The notes under the pieces: model-generated
Databases searched by the model: none
What the model saw: only the letters and a program-made list of their open reading frames with translations
What the model was told of the DNA's origin: nothing
Program-made: the position numbers and the translations under genes
From: Streptomyces sp. NBC_01294
GTDB taxonomy: Bacteria > Actinomycetota > Actinomycetes > Streptomycetales > Streptomycetaceae
Assembly: GCF_035917235.1 (NCBI RefSeq)
Contig: NZ_CP108423.1
Location: forward strand, 3,599,001 to 3,663,000
Reading direction: 5' to 3'
Length of the DNA: 64,000 bases
Shown: piece by piece, positions 7,210-15,870 of the stretch
How positions within the stretch are numbered: the first letter of the stretch is position 1
Layout: the number at the start of each line of letters is the position of its first letter

Positions 7210-8484
7210 CTAGTTGCGCGTCCGGTTCCAGGCCGGGGCGAGCGCGAGCTCCTTCAGCTGGTCCAGCGTCAGCGCGGGCGCCTCGCGGGTGGGCGCTCCG
7301 CTCTGGTTGGCGGTGTTGTAGGCGGAGATCGCCACGCGCAGCCCGTCCTTGCGCAGGGTGTCCACGGTCCACTCGACGACGCCCTTGCCCTTCTCCGCGG
7401 GCCCCTGCGAGACCTTCACCATGGTGCCGTCGGGCTGCGAGGTGACACCGGCGCCCAGGAAGCGGGAGGTGGTCTCGCCCTTGCTCACGTTGATCTGGAC
7501 CAGGGACATGCCCTTGCCGTCGTCGAGCACGAGGTAGCCGTACCCGTTCTCCCCGCCCTTGGAGGCGACCGGAACCTTGATCCCGAGCCCGGTCATCAGC
7601 TGTTCCAGGGCCTGCGCGGCCGGCCGGTCCCGCAGCGCGAGCGCCGACTCCGCCGAGTCCGTCCGGGGCGGCTCCTGCTCGGCCGCCGGCAGGTCGCCCA
7701 GCGCCGCGTGCCACACGGCCGAGGTGACCAGGGTCTTCAACTGCGCGGTGCTGAGCGGCGGGTTGGGCCGCGAGACGGGGGCGTCCTTCTCGGCGGGGGC
7801 GTTCCACTCGGACACGTCGACCACGAAGCCCTGCGGGGTCACGAGCACGGCCCGCCAGACCTTCGTGTCCACCCGGCGGTCGGGGTACTCGTACCCCTTC
7901 TGGAGCAGCAGCCTGGAGCCGTCCGCCAGCTTCTCGGTCCGGCAGTCGTCGTACCCCTGCAGGAGCTTGTCCCCGCACTCGGTCCTCGCACGGGCGTGGC
8001 TGCCGCCCGGGTCCACCCGCTGGAGGCTGAGGCTGACGGCCGCCTTGCCCTTCCCGTCGTCGTACACGCCGGAGACCATCGGGACCTGGTCTTCCGTGCC
8101 CCGCGCCTCGAGCTTGGTCCACTGCCCGTCGGGCAGGAGCCCCTCCAGCTGGGCGATCATCTGCGCGCCGGTGACCGCGCCGGTGCCGGCCCGCGGATCC
8201 TTCTCGCTCCCGTCCGTCCCGTCCGAGCCGCCCGGCGGGGTCGGCGGCGCCGCGACGGTGACCGCGTTCGCGCCGCCGGGTCCGCCGAGGAGACCGCCGG
8301 AATAGGCGCCCACCGTCGCGATCAGGGCCAGGGTCAGCACGGATCCGCCGACCACGGCGGCCCGCCGGCGCGCCACCATCCGTCGGCCGCGCCGCTCTCC
8401 GGCGTCCACGAGGGCGGGCCGGTCGGCGGTGAAACCGTTCCCCGCACGCCGGAGGGCTTCACCGAGGTCGTCTTCAAAGGGCAT
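7210..8484 (-). CDS. Single-pass membrane protein, probable partner (anti-sigma-like) of the adjacent sigma factor
   Basis: The protein has 424 residues. It has a short cytoplasmic N-terminus rich in Arg (about residues 1-45), one membrane segment AAVVGGSVLTLALIATVGAY (about 46-66), then a long extracytoplasmic region with two similar halves, each containing an LEGLLP/LEQLMTGLGIKVP-type opening and a 'DGKG' strand. No enzymatic motif was recognised. It begins 63 bp after the sigma-factor gene on the same strand. That arrangement, with a single TM after an Arg-rich cytoplasmic tail, is typical of SigE-type sigma/anti-sigma pairs in Streptomyces. The start could also be the TTG at 8508. The anti-sigma role is inferred from context only. 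Confidence 0.6.
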   Translation of the reverse strand: MPFEDDLGEALRRAGNGFTADRPALVDAGERRGRRMVARRRAAVVGGSVLTLALIATVGAYSGGLLGGPGGANAVTVAAPPTPPGGSDGTDGSEKDPRAGTGAVTGAQMIAQLEGLLPDGQWTKLEARGTEDQVPMVSGVYDDGKGKAAVSLSLQRVDPGGSHARARTECGDKLLQGYDDCRTEKLADGSRLLLQKGYEYPDRRVDTKVWRAVLVTPQGFVVDVSEWNAPAEKDAPVSRPNPPLSTAQLKTLVTSAVWHAALGDLPAAEQEPPRTDSAESALALRDRPAAQALEQLMTGLGIKVPVASKGGENGYGYLVLDDGKGMSLVQINVSKGETTSRFLGAGVTSQPDGTMVKVSQGPAEKGKGVVEWTVDTLRKDGLRVAISAYNTANQSGAPTREAPALTLDQLKELALAPAWNRTRN

Positions 8485-8547
8485 GGGGAACCAGACCTTC
8501 CGATTCAAGGGTGGGATGAGGCGAGGGATCCGGACGGACCGGCGGTC

Positions 8548-9063
8548 TCAGAGCTCCGCGAAGGCGGCGAGGCTGCCGCCGAGCTGCTCACGCAGCCGGG
8601 CGAGCGCCCGCGAGGTCCGGGTACGGACCGCCGCGGAGCTGACGTTCATGGCGTCGGCGGTCTCCTCGACGCTGCGGTCCTCCCAGTAGCGCAGCACCAG
8701 GACCGCCCGGTCCTTGGGCGCCAGCCGTCCCAGCGCCTCCAGCAGCGTCAGCCGCAGCGCCGGGTCCGCGCCGCCGGCCGCCGCCGCACCCGCGTCGGGG
8801 AACTCCCCGACCGGCCGCTCCCCCGCCGACCGGCGGCGCTGGTGCGTGAGGAAGGCCCGTACCAGCACCGTCTGCGCGTACGCCGCCGGATTGTCGATAC
8901 GGGAGATCCGCCCCCAGAGCAGGTACATCCGGCCCAGGGTCTCCTGCACCAGGTCCTCCGCGAGGTGGGTGTCCCCGCTCGCCAGCAGACAGGCCGACCG
9001 GTACAGATGACCCGACCGGCCTTCCGCGAACTCGCGGAACCCGTCTCTGCGACCCTGCCGCAT
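8548..9063 (-). CDS. SigE-family RNA polymerase sigma factor (ECF)
   Basis: The protein has 171 residues, typical of the SigE family. Region 2 runs from FREFAEGRSGHLYRSACLL to HLAEDLVQETLGRMYLLWGRI (the -10-binding segment), followed by a short linker containing IDNPAAYAQTVLVRAF. Region 4 has LLEALGRLAPKDRAVLVLRYWEDRSVEETADAM and VRTRTSRALARLR (HTH for the -35 element). GAGGGGGAG sits 4-5 bases before the ATG. It lies upstream of the membrane-protein gene and 55 bp downstream of an acetyltransferase gene. It directs RNA polymerase to a small stimulus-specific regulon; the inducing signal is not evident. Confidence 0.92.
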   Translation of the reverse strand: MRQGRRDGFREFAEGRSGHLYRSACLLASGDTHLAEDLVQETLGRMYLLWGRISRIDNPAAYAQTVLVRAFLTHQRRRSAGERPVGEFPDAGAAAAGGADPALRLTLLEALGRLAPKDRAVLVLRYWEDRSVEETADAMNVSSAAVRTRTSRALARLREQLGGSLAAFAEL

Positions 9064-9118
9064 GTACTCCCCCTCGCGTCCGTCTCACCCCACTGACGCG
9101 ACGGCGGGCGGGAATGTT

Positions 9119-9700
9119 TCATTCCTGGCCGGGAGTTCCTCGACCCAGGTCGTGGAAGTACACGTGGAACTCCTCGCGGACGAAGCCCTCCGCCTCGTAC
9201 AGCCCCTGCGCGACGGTGTTGTCGTACGCGGTCTCCAGCTGCACGCCCGACACTCCGGCCTCGCGGGCCCGGCGCAGCACTTCGCGCAGCAGCGCCCGGC
9301 CGGCGCCGGTGCGGCGGCCGGACGGGGCGACGTACAGGTCGTTGAGGACCCAGGCGGGCCGCAGGGAGAGCGAGGAGAAGCCGCGGTAGACCTGCGCGAA
9401 GCCGACCGTGCCGAGCTCCGGGACGTCGCCGAGCAGGACGAGGGACTCGTCCTTCGCGATGCGCTCCGCCAGGAAGGCCCGCGGGGCGTCGGGGTCTTGG
9501 ACGTCCACCTCGTAGAAGTCGAGGTATCCGCGGAACAGCGCGGCCGCCGTCTCGACGTCCGCCTCCCCGGCCGCGCGGACCACGACCGCGCCGACGCCCA
9601 CGCCCGTGCCGGCGCCGGCGCCCGTGCCGGTGTCCGCGGAGTCGCCCGCGGGGTCGCCCGCCGCGGACGGGATGTCCTGCTGTGCTGCCTGACCGTTCAT
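9119..9700 (-). CDS. GNAT-family N-acetyltransferase
   Basis: The protein has 193 residues. The first 35 or so are Gly/Ala/Thr low complexity (TGTGAGAGTGVGVGA), followed by a GNAT fold: VVRAAGEADVETAAALFRGYLDFY, the central strand VGFAQVYRGFSSLSLRPAWVLNDLYVAPSGRRTGAGRALL (acetyl-CoA motif A, R-x-x-G-x-G/A type) and VQLETAYDNTVAQGLYEAEGF (motif B). It is predicted to transfer acetyl groups from acetyl-CoA; the acceptor is unknown. GAGGGAG precedes the ATG by 6 bases. It is upstream of the sigma-factor gene on the same strand and could be part of its transcription unit. Confidence 0.88.
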   Translation of the reverse strand: MNGQAAQQDIPSAAGDPAGDSADTGTGAGAGTGVGVGAVVVRAAGEADVETAAALFRGYLDFYEVDVQDPDAPRAFLAERIAKDESLVLLGDVPELGTVGFAQVYRGFSSLSLRPAWVLNDLYVAPSGRRTGAGRALLREVLRRAREAGVSGVQLETAYDNTVAQGLYEAEGFVREEFHVYFHDLGRGTPGQE

Positions 9701-9782
9701 GTGCGTCTCCCTCAGGGGTGTCCGGCGCGCCGGTGACCATTGTGCGCGGAGGAAGAGGAGCGGCCGGTCCGCAGGGGCGTGC

Positions 9783-11039
9783 TCACTGTCCGGGCTGGGC
9801 GGGGAGCGAGAAGACGTGCCCGGGGGACACGATCTCGGTGATCGCCTTGCCGAAGAGGGTGCTGGGCTCGTTGCCCTGGTAGGCGATGTCGGTGTTGAGC
9901 AGCACGACCATCGTGGCCTGCGGCTCCGGCAGGTAGACGGTCAGCGACCCGTAGCCCGGCAGGGAGCCGTTGTGCCCGATCCAGCCCTGGACGTTGAAGA
10001 TGCCCAGCCCGTAGCCCGCGCCCGGGAGGGCCGGGACCACCTTCAGCCGCTCGGCCTGGGTGGCGGGGGTCAGCAGGGTGCCGGTGGCAAGGGTCCTGGC
10101 CCAGGACCGCAGGTCGGAGAGGTCGGAGATCATCGCTCCGGCCGCCCAGCCCCAGGAGGGGTTCCAGTCGGTGGCGTCCTCGGTCTTCCCGGAGGCCGTC
10201 TGGTTCGTGTACCCGTGGGCGTGCGGACTCGGGAACTCCGCGCCGACGGGGAACAGCGTGTGCTCCAGTCCGGCCGGTTTGACGACTTCCCGGGCGATGT
10301 AGTCGGCGAGGGGGTCTCCGCTGACCTTCTCGACCACCAGCCCGAGCAGGATCAGGTTGGTGTTGCAGTAGGAGAATTCCGCGCCCGGCTCGAACAGCAC
10401 CGGGTGCTTGAAGGAGTACGCGAGCAGCTCCTGCGGGGTGAAGGACCGGTACGGATCGCTCGTCAGCGCCTTGAAGAACCCTTCGTCGGCGGAGTAGTTG
10501 AACAGACCGCTCCGCATCCCGGCCAGCTCGCGCAAGGTGATCCGGTCGCCGTTCGGCACGCCCTCGACGTACTTTCCGATCGGGTCGTCCAGCCCGATCC
10601 TCCCCTCGTCCACCAGCCGGAGCAGCGCGGTCACGGTGAAGGTCTTCGTCACGCTGCCGATCCGCATGTTCAGGTTCGGGGCCATCGGCGCGCCCGTGGC
10701 CTTGTCGGCGATCCCGAAGGACCGTACGTACGCGCCCTTGCCGGGCGCCGAGACGGACACGATCACCCCGGGCACCTTCGCCTCGGCCATCACCTCGCGC
10801 ACGGCTTCGTCCAACTGCCGCGCCACGGCGGGCGTCAGCTGCGCGAACTCCCCGGAGGCGGGGGTCGGGGCCGGAACGGGCGCGGGAACGGGTGCCGGAA
10901 CGGGGACGGTCACGCCCGGTGCGGGCTGCGCGGGCGGTGCGGGCGCCGGCCCGTCCCCCGCGTACCCCGCGCCCACGGGCCCCAGGACCAGGCCCACGGC
11001 GAGCATCGCCGCGGCCGCGCCGCGCCCACGTGTCGTCAT
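9783..11039 (-). CDS. Secreted serine hydrolase (class C beta-lactamase / DD-carboxypeptidase family)
   Basis: The protein has 418 residues. It has a signal peptide (residues 1-30; GRGAAAAMLAVGLVLGPVGAGYA) and a Pro/Ala/Val repeat linker (PVPAPVPAPVPAP) at about residues 45-62, then the beta-lactamase fold. The serine motif is SVTK (Ser129, Lys132), the second motif is YCN within EFSYCNTN, and the third is HNG within GWIGHNGSLPG. WGWAAGAMISDLSDL is also conserved. This pattern fits D-alanyl-D-alanine carboxypeptidase or esterase-like members acting on cell-wall peptides. GAGGAGG lies 7 bases before the chosen ATG. It is divergent from the gene at 11196 across a spacer with an imperfect palindrome. 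Confidence 0.9.
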   Translation of the reverse strand: MTTRGRGAAAAMLAVGLVLGPVGAGYAGDGPAPAPPAQPAPGVTVPVPAPVPAPVPAPTPASGEFAQLTPAVARQLDEAVREVMAEAKVPGVIVSVSAPGKGAYVRSFGIADKATGAPMAPNLNMRIGSVTKTFTVTALLRLVDEGRIGLDDPIGKYVEGVPNGDRITLRELAGMRSGLFNYSADEGFFKALTSDPYRSFTPQELLAYSFKHPVLFEPGAEFSYCNTNLILLGLVVEKVSGDPLADYIAREVVKPAGLEHTLFPVGAEFPSPHAHGYTNQTASGKTEDATDWNPSWGWAAGAMISDLSDLRSWARTLATGTLLTPATQAERLKVVPALPGAGYGLGIFNVQGWIGHNGSLPGYGSLTVYLPEPQATMVVLLNTDIAYQGNEPSTLFGKAITEIVSPGHVFSLPAQPGQ

Positions 11040-11147
11040 GCCCGGCCTCCTCACCCGCCGAGACGGGGACCACCACATTCCAACGTAACCCCGCCCGTTC
11101 GGCCGGGCGACCGGGGCCCGGAGGGGGTGAGGGAGGTGACGAAGTAG

Positions 11148-11166
11148 TCTAAAAATCTATTCTAGA
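11148..11166. promoter_or_regulatory. AT-rich imperfect palindrome in a divergent promoter region
   Basis: The 19-mer TCTAAAAATCTATTCTAGA has dyad symmetry: TCTA.AA at one end and TT.TAGA at the other, around a 5-base centre. It is the most AT-rich stretch in its neighbourhood, and lies 30 bp before the start at 11196 and 109 bp before the divergent serine hydrolase start. It could be an operator and/or a -10 region for the first gene of the secretion locus. Confidence 0.4.
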
Positions 11167-11195
11167 AAGACCGCTTTTCGGGCGACACTCTCCCC

Positions 11196-12767
11196 ATGAC
11201 CGGTCGTACATCCGGCGCACCGCCGGAACCCGATGAGCAGTGGCCCGGCGCCGCGCCCACGCCCCCACGGGTACCGCCCGGCTTCGGACCGCCGCCCGCG
11301 GCGTTCGATCCGCAACCCGGCGGCCGCCCCGGGCGCCGGCCGTCCGTGGTCGTCGCGGCGCTGGTGGCCGTCCTGCTCGTCATCGGCGGCGGCGTGTACC
11401 TCACGGTCGGCGACGGCCTCGGCACGTTCACGCGGGACGGCGGGACAGCGGCCGGACCCTCCGGTTCCCCCTCGGTCGACCAGGGCGACGGCAAGGGCCC
11501 CGGCGGGGGAGCCGACACCTACGACCCCAACGCCGGCATCAGGCCGGGTGAGTCCCGGGTCTGGCTGCGCGACAACCAGACCGAGGTCGCCGGCTCGGGA
11601 ACCTCGCAGTACGGCCCGTGGCGGGTGGGCGACGTGGTGGTCAAGGCGATCGCCAACGAGTTCACCGCCTACGCGGTGGCCGACGGCCAGGAGAAGTGGA
11701 AGCTCCCGCTGCCGACCGCGATGTGCGGGGTTCCGCCGGCCCCGTCCGCGAACGGCAAGCTGGTCGTGGGCGTGAAGGAGAGCGCCTCGGAGAAGGCGCG
11801 CTGCACCGGTCTCCAGCTGATCGACCTGACCACCGGCAAGGCGGGGTGGAAGGCGGCGGTGACGCCGGAGAACCAGTACGACACCGCGCTGGAGTTCGAG
11901 ATGGCGATCGCCGGTGACACCGTGGCCGTCGCACGGTCGGCCGTCATGAGCGGCTTCTCGGTCACCGACGGCAGGAAGCTCTTCGGGACCTGGAACGCGA
12001 ACGGCTGCTACCCGAGCGCGTTCGCCGGGGGGTCCCGGCTGGTCGTCATCCGCCACTGCCCCGACCCGAACGACGCCCGCGCGTCCGGCCGGCCGATGGT
12101 CCAGGAGCTGGATCCGGCCACGGGCAGCCCCAAGTGGAGCCACAAGTACGACCCGGACTGGACCGTCGGCAGGATGCTCTCCATGGATCCGCTGGTGATC
12201 GCCGCGCACCACAAGGACAAGAAGACCTGGAACGTCACGGCGTTCGCCGCCGACGGCAAGGTGCGCTCGCAGCACGCCCCCGGCTTCGCGGTCAGCGGCC
12301 GGTGCAACGGCTTCGGCAACGCGAGCGGCTTCCAGGAGTGCTACGCCGCCGCGGCCGACGCCGACACCCTCTACATCGGCGCGGGCAAGCCCGGCACCAG
12401 CCTCGGCATCGAGGACACCAACCAGGTCGTCGCGGTGGACCTGAACACGGGCAAGGAGCGGTGGCGCACCGCCGAGCAGCCCAAGGGCCGCACGATGTGG
12501 CCGCTGGCGGTCGAGGGCGGCAGGGTGGTCGTGTACGTCACCCCCGGCAGCGGCGAGGCGGGGGCGGTGGTCTCCCTCGCACCGGCCGACGGCGCCTCGC
12601 AGCCCGTTCTGCACAGCCCGGCCGCCTCCGCCGGCGCCGAGGGCGTCTTCTACACGCACAACGTCCGCATCGCGTGGGCGGGCGGACGGCTGTTCCTGCT
12701 CAACGGCAGGGTCTACAGCCCGGATCCCAGGAAGGCGAGCCGCGCGGTCCTGTCCTTCGGCAAGTAG
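11196..12767 (+). CDS. Membrane-anchored PQQ-like beta-propeller protein
   Basis: The protein has 523 residues. It has a Pro-rich cytoplasmic N-terminus (about 1-45), one membrane segment PSVVVAALVAVLLVIGGGVYL (about 48-70), a Gly/Ser-rich linker, then a propeller of PQQ-type repeats recognisable by W-strand pieces such as DGQEKWKLPL, TTGKAGWKAAV, TGSPKWSHKY and TGKERWRTAEQ. No quinone-binding residues can be assigned, so it is more likely a scaffold or sensor than a dehydrogenase. No good ribosome site precedes the ATG at 11196, so it may be translated from a leaderless or weak site. It heads the type VII secretion locus on the + strand; similar proteins are frequent next to ESX genes in Streptomyces (general knowledge). 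Confidence 0.7.
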   Translation: MTGRTSGAPPEPDEQWPGAAPTPPRVPPGFGPPPAAFDPQPGGRPGRRPSVVVAALVAVLLVIGGGVYLTVGDGLGTFTRDGGTAAGPSGSPSVDQGDGKGPGGGADTYDPNAGIRPGESRVWLRDNQTEVAGSGTSQYGPWRVGDVVVKAIANEFTAYAVADGQEKWKLPLPTAMCGVPPAPSANGKLVVGVKESASEKARCTGLQLIDLTTGKAGWKAAVTPENQYDTALEFEMAIAGDTVAVARSAVMSGFSVTDGRKLFGTWNANGCYPSAFAGGSRLVVIRHCPDPNDARASGRPMVQELDPATGSPKWSHKYDPDWTVGRMLSMDPLVIAAHHKDKKTWNVTAFAADGKVRSQHAPGFAVSGRCNGFGNASGFQECYAAAADADTLYIGAGKPGTSLGIEDTNQVVAVDLNTGKERWRTAEQPKGRTMWPLAVEGGRVVVYVTPGSGEAGAVVSLAPADGASQPVLHSPAASAGAEGVFYTHNVRIAWAGGRLFLLNGRVYSPDPRKASRAVLSFGK

Positions 12768-12802
12768 CCGGGCGGGACGGGCCGGCCGGCGCGTACGCAC
12801 AC

Positions 12803-12836
12803 GGTCGAGCAGGGCAGTCGAGCAGGGCAGTCGAGC
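12803..12836 (+). repeat. Short tandem repeat, 13-bp unit
   Basis: Two full copies and one partial copy of RGTCGAGCAGGGC lie in the 82-bp spacer just before the gene at 12850. They end a few bases before its GAGGAGG ribosome site. No function is evident. Confidence 0.6.
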
Positions 12837-12849
12837 GAGGAGGGGCACG

Positions 12850-13752
12850 GTGGACGACCCGTACAACCCGTACCGGCAACCGATGGACGGCACTTCGGGG
12901 CAGCAGCGGCCGCAGCCCTTCTCGTCCTTCTCCTCCTTCCCGTCGTATCCGGCGTCCACGCCCCCGCCCCCGTCACCGCCGCCGCCCGCGCCCGGGACCG
13001 ACGGTGGGAGAAGGCGGAGGAAGAGGACCGTCGTCATCGCCGTCTGCGCAGTGGCCGCCGTGGTGGCCGGCGCCGCCGTCACCGCCGCCGTGCTCGTCGG
13101 CCGCGCCGACGAGGACCGTACGCCGGCGGCCGCGGCGGACCCGGCGAAGCCGCTCGTCGCGGGCTGGAAGACCGTCATCAACCCCAAGCACGGCACGGCG
13201 TTCGACGTCCCGCCGCAGTGGGAGGTCCTCTCACCCGACGTCTTCAGCGGGCACACCGACCGCAAGGACCCCGACAAGGTCCTGATCGGGCACACGGCAC
13301 CCGCCCTCTACAAGTCCAAGTGGTGCAGCATCGACGCAAACGGCGACGGCCAGGTCACGGACGTCCGGCTCGGCAACACCGGCACCAAGGGGGCCTCCGG
13401 CGCCAAGGACACCGCCGAGATCGCCGAGAAGAGCGCGCCCACCTGGGTCTACGCCGCCTACACCCAGCCGGACAAGAGCGTCGTCACGTGGGACAAGCCC
13501 AAGGAGTTCACGACGAAGTCCGGAGTCCGGGGCAGTTACGTCAAGGCCCGCTCCAAGGGGGCCGCGCAGCCCAACCGGTGCGCCGGTGACGGGCAGGCGG
13601 TCGTCTTCGGCTTCAAGAACTCCCGGGGCGACCTGGTCGCATGGGACTTCTACGGCCGCACGGGCGTGCCCGGCGCCGTCGACGACGCCCTCGTCATGCG
13701 CATCATGAGCACCGTCCGCCTCGCGGGCGACCCCAAGGAGCCCAGCCCCTGA
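12850..13752 (+). CDS. Membrane-anchored extracytoplasmic protein of the secretion locus, function unknown
   Basis: The protein has 300 residues. It has a Pro/Ser/Gln-rich cytoplasmic N-terminus with PPPPSPPPPAP (about residues 36-48), an RRRRKR stop-transfer patch, one membrane segment TVVIAVCAVAAVVAGAAVTAAVLV (about 58-84), and an extracellular domain with PPQWEVLSPDVF, a KWCSIDANGDGQVTDVRLG stretch (two Cys in the domain could form a disulfide with NRCAGDG), and a C-terminal DLVAWDFYGRTG strand. I do not recognise a catalytic motif. The GTG at 12850 is preceded by GAGGAGGGG. It lies between the propeller gene and eccD, so a role near the ESX channel is likely but unproven. Confidence 0.65.
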   Translation: MDDPYNPYRQPMDGTSGQQRPQPFSSFSSFPSYPASTPPPPSPPPPAPGTDGGRRRRKRTVVIAVCAVAAVVAGAAVTAAVLVGRADEDRTPAAAADPAKPLVAGWKTVINPKHGTAFDVPPQWEVLSPDVFSGHTDRKDPDKVLIGHTAPALYKSKWCSIDANGDGQVTDVRLGNTGTKGASGAKDTAEIAEKSAPTWVYAAYTQPDKSVVTWDKPKEFTTKSGVRGSYVKARSKGAAQPNRCAGDGQAVVFGFKNSRGDLVAWDFYGRTGVPGAVDDALVMRIMSTVRLAGDPKEPSP

Positions 13753-13902
13753 CGTCACCCTCCTGGGTGTGCTCAAGGCATGTCCATGCTCTATGTTGCA
13801 GAGGCAAAACACGGGGAACTTCGAAAGCCGCACACGCGCACAACCGCGCTCCGGAGCGGTTGTCGGCGCTTGACGAGCCGAGACCGAGGCGACGGACGAC
13901 GG

Positions 13903-14319
13903 ATGACACGGGACTACGACAGCCAGCTTCTGGAGTCGGTGGCGGTACGCCGCCGCAGGACGCGGGACGCGCTGCTGTTCGGCGTGCAGCGGGCGAGGCG
14001 CACGGCGGACGAGCGGCTCGGGAAACTCTTCGCGGGCATCGCCATCGCGGCCGTCCTGTGCGCGGGTTGCGTCGGATGGTCCTTCATCCAGCACACCCTC
14101 GCGAAGCAGAAGGCCGAACAGCAGAAGCAGCGGCAGGGCTCGGTGCAGCAGTTCGGGCAGCCGTCGCCACCCGCGAAGTCTCCGCAGCCGACGCAGCCTT
14201 CGCAGACGTCCACGTCCACGTCCGGGTCGCCCAAGCCGGCCAAGTCGCCCCAGCCCGCGCGGTCGCAACCGTCGCAACCGTCGCAGGCACCGCAGTCGTC
14301 ACTGTCTCCGCAGTCGTGA
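13903..14319 (+). CDS. Small single-pass membrane protein with Pro/Ser/Gln-rich tail
   Basis: The protein has 138 residues. A basic N-terminus (VRRRRTRDALLFGVQRARRTADERLGK) precedes one membrane segment LFAGIAIAAVLCAGCVGWSFI (about residues 45-66). The tail is low complexity, built of SPQPTQPSQTSTSTSGSPKP-like repeats, so it is probably extracytoplasmic and extended. No family was recognised. The ATG at 13903 has only a weak ribosome site; the frame is open upstream to 13780 but that sequence does not look coding. It is 135 bp before eccD and, by position, is an accessory of the ESX locus. Confidence 0.6.
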   Translation: MTRDYDSQLLESVAVRRRRTRDALLFGVQRARRTADERLGKLFAGIAIAAVLCAGCVGWSFIQHTLAKQKAEQQKQRQGSVQQFGQPSPPAKSPQPTQPSQTSTSTSGSPKPAKSPQPARSQPSQPSQAPQSSLSPQS

Positions 14320-14454
14320 TCGTCGTGACTGTCACGGCTGTCGTGGAGACGGAAGCAGAAGTGGTGCGGATCCGTCAGAGTCCACCGTCCGGCGGCGAAG
14401 CCATGTCTCCTCGGCCCCGAAAGGTCGCCATCCCGCGATGATAGGTTCCCGTAA

Positions 14455-15810
14455 GTGGTGAGCACAGCAACGACTTCCCGGGCGCAACTGAGCCGGGTGA
14501 CCCTGGTCGGCGAGCGGCGCCGGGCCGACATCGTCCTACCCTCCGACACTCCGATCGGGCAGTTGCTCCCCGACATCCTGCATCTGCTCGACGACCGGGC
14601 CGCATCGCGCCCGATGACCCGTCAGCTGATCACGTCGGACGGCTCCGTGGTGCCGCACGACAGCACGCTCGCGGCGGCCGGCATAGCCGACGGCGCCGTC
14701 CTGCGGCTCGTCAGGACCCACTCCGCGCCGCCCGCCCCCGTGGTCCACGACGTCACCGACCTGGTGGCCGACGACCTCGACCTCCAGGCCTGGCGCTGGC
14801 GTCCCGCCGCCCGGCGGGGCAGCGCGGGAGTGGCGACCGTGGCCTTCATGGTGACCGCCGCACTGCTCGCCCGCCGCGAGTTCGCACTCGACGCCCTCGC
14901 CGGCGCCCTCACGGTCGTCACGCTCGTCCTGATGGCCGTCGGCGCGCTGGTCGCCCGGATCGGGCAGGGCAACCGCGGTCTGGCGACCGCCCTCCTGCTC
15001 GCCTCCGGCGGGCTGGGGGTCCTCACCGCGTGGACCGCCGCGGACGCCCACGACTGGTCGGGCATCGTGCGGCTCGCCGCCGTCTCGGGCTCGGTCGTCC
15101 TGACGCAGGTGCTGCTCGGCTACTTCTCGCCGCTCGGCCGCGGCGGGCTCATCGGCGCCGCCGCCACCACCCTGATCACCGTCCTGTGGCTGGCCGTTGC
15201 CGCCGTCCAGGACGATCCGGCGCGGCTTGGCGCGGTCATGGCCGTCTTCTCCGTGGTGCTGCTCGGCATGCTGCCGCGGCTCGCCCTGATGGCCTCGGGG
15301 CTCACCGCGCTCGACGACCGCCGCTCGGGCGGTGCCTCCGTCAGCCGCCACGAGGTCGGCAACGCCCTCGCGGCCACGCACCGCGGGCTCGCCCTCGCGA
15401 CGATCGCCACCGCGGTCTCGGCGGCGGCCGCCGGCTGGCTGCTGACGCTCGCCGGGAAGCCCAGTGTGTGGACGGTGACGCTGCCGGTGCTCGTCGCCGT
15501 GGTGCTGCTGTCGAGGGCCCGGGCCTTCCCGCTGGTCGCCGAGGTCGTGGCGCTGTCCACCGCCGCGGCACTGCTCGCCGTACGCCTGGTGATGCTGTGG
15601 ACCGAGCACGACGGTGGAGCCGGACCGCTCGCCGTCCTGGGCGTGGCGGCGCTGCTGCCGCTGGTCGTCCTCGCGGTCCAGCCGCCGGAGCACGTCCAGG
15701 TCCGGCTGCGGCGCACCGCCGACCTCATCGAATCGATCGGCATGGTGGGACTCTTCCCGCTCGCCGTCGGGGTGTTCGGCATGTACGGGCAGCTGCTCAA
15801 CAAGTTCTGA
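14455..15810 (+). CDS. eccD: Type VII secretion integral membrane protein EccD
   Basis: The protein has 451 residues. The N-terminal about 90 residues have the EccD ubiquitin-like domain (SRVTLVGERRRADIVLPSDTPIGQLLPDIL ... LITSDGSVVPHDSTLAAAGIADGAVLRLV), followed by a linker and about eleven hydrophobic helices from residue 120 to the C-terminus, ending in LFPLAVGVFGMYGQLL. EccD forms the membrane vestibule of the ESX channel, together with EccB, EccC and EccE. Two adjacent GTG codons (14455 and 14458) can serve as the start. It lies 60 bp upstream of the MinD-like ATPase, and eccC follows, the usual core of an actinobacterial ESX locus. Confidence 0.93.
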   Translation: MVSTATTSRAQLSRVTLVGERRRADIVLPSDTPIGQLLPDILHLLDDRAASRPMTRQLITSDGSVVPHDSTLAAAGIADGAVLRLVRTHSAPPAPVVHDVTDLVADDLDLQAWRWRPAARRGSAGVATVAFMVTAALLARREFALDALAGALTVVTLVLMAVGALVARIGQGNRGLATALLLASGGLGVLTAWTAADAHDWSGIVRLAAVSGSVVLTQVLLGYFSPLGRGGLIGAAATTLITVLWLAVAAVQDDPARLGAVMAVFSVVLLGMLPRLALMASGLTALDDRRSGGASVSRHEVGNALAATHRGLALATIATAVSAAAAGWLLTLAGKPSVWTVTLPVLVAVVLLSRARAFPLVAEVVALSTAAALLAVRLVMLWTEHDGGAGPLAVLGVAALLPLVVLAVQPPEHVQVRLRRTADLIESIGMVGLFPLAVGVFGMYGQLLNKF

Positions 15811-15870
15811 GTCAACGCGCGGCCGCTCCGGGCGGGGCAGCAGGTCGGTAGAAGAGGGGCAGGGGCAGAC

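Noticed and set aside
13778..13789. Small palindrome GCATGTCCATGC before the 13903 gene
   Set aside because: Short, single copy, and no consistent position relative to a promoter could be recognised.
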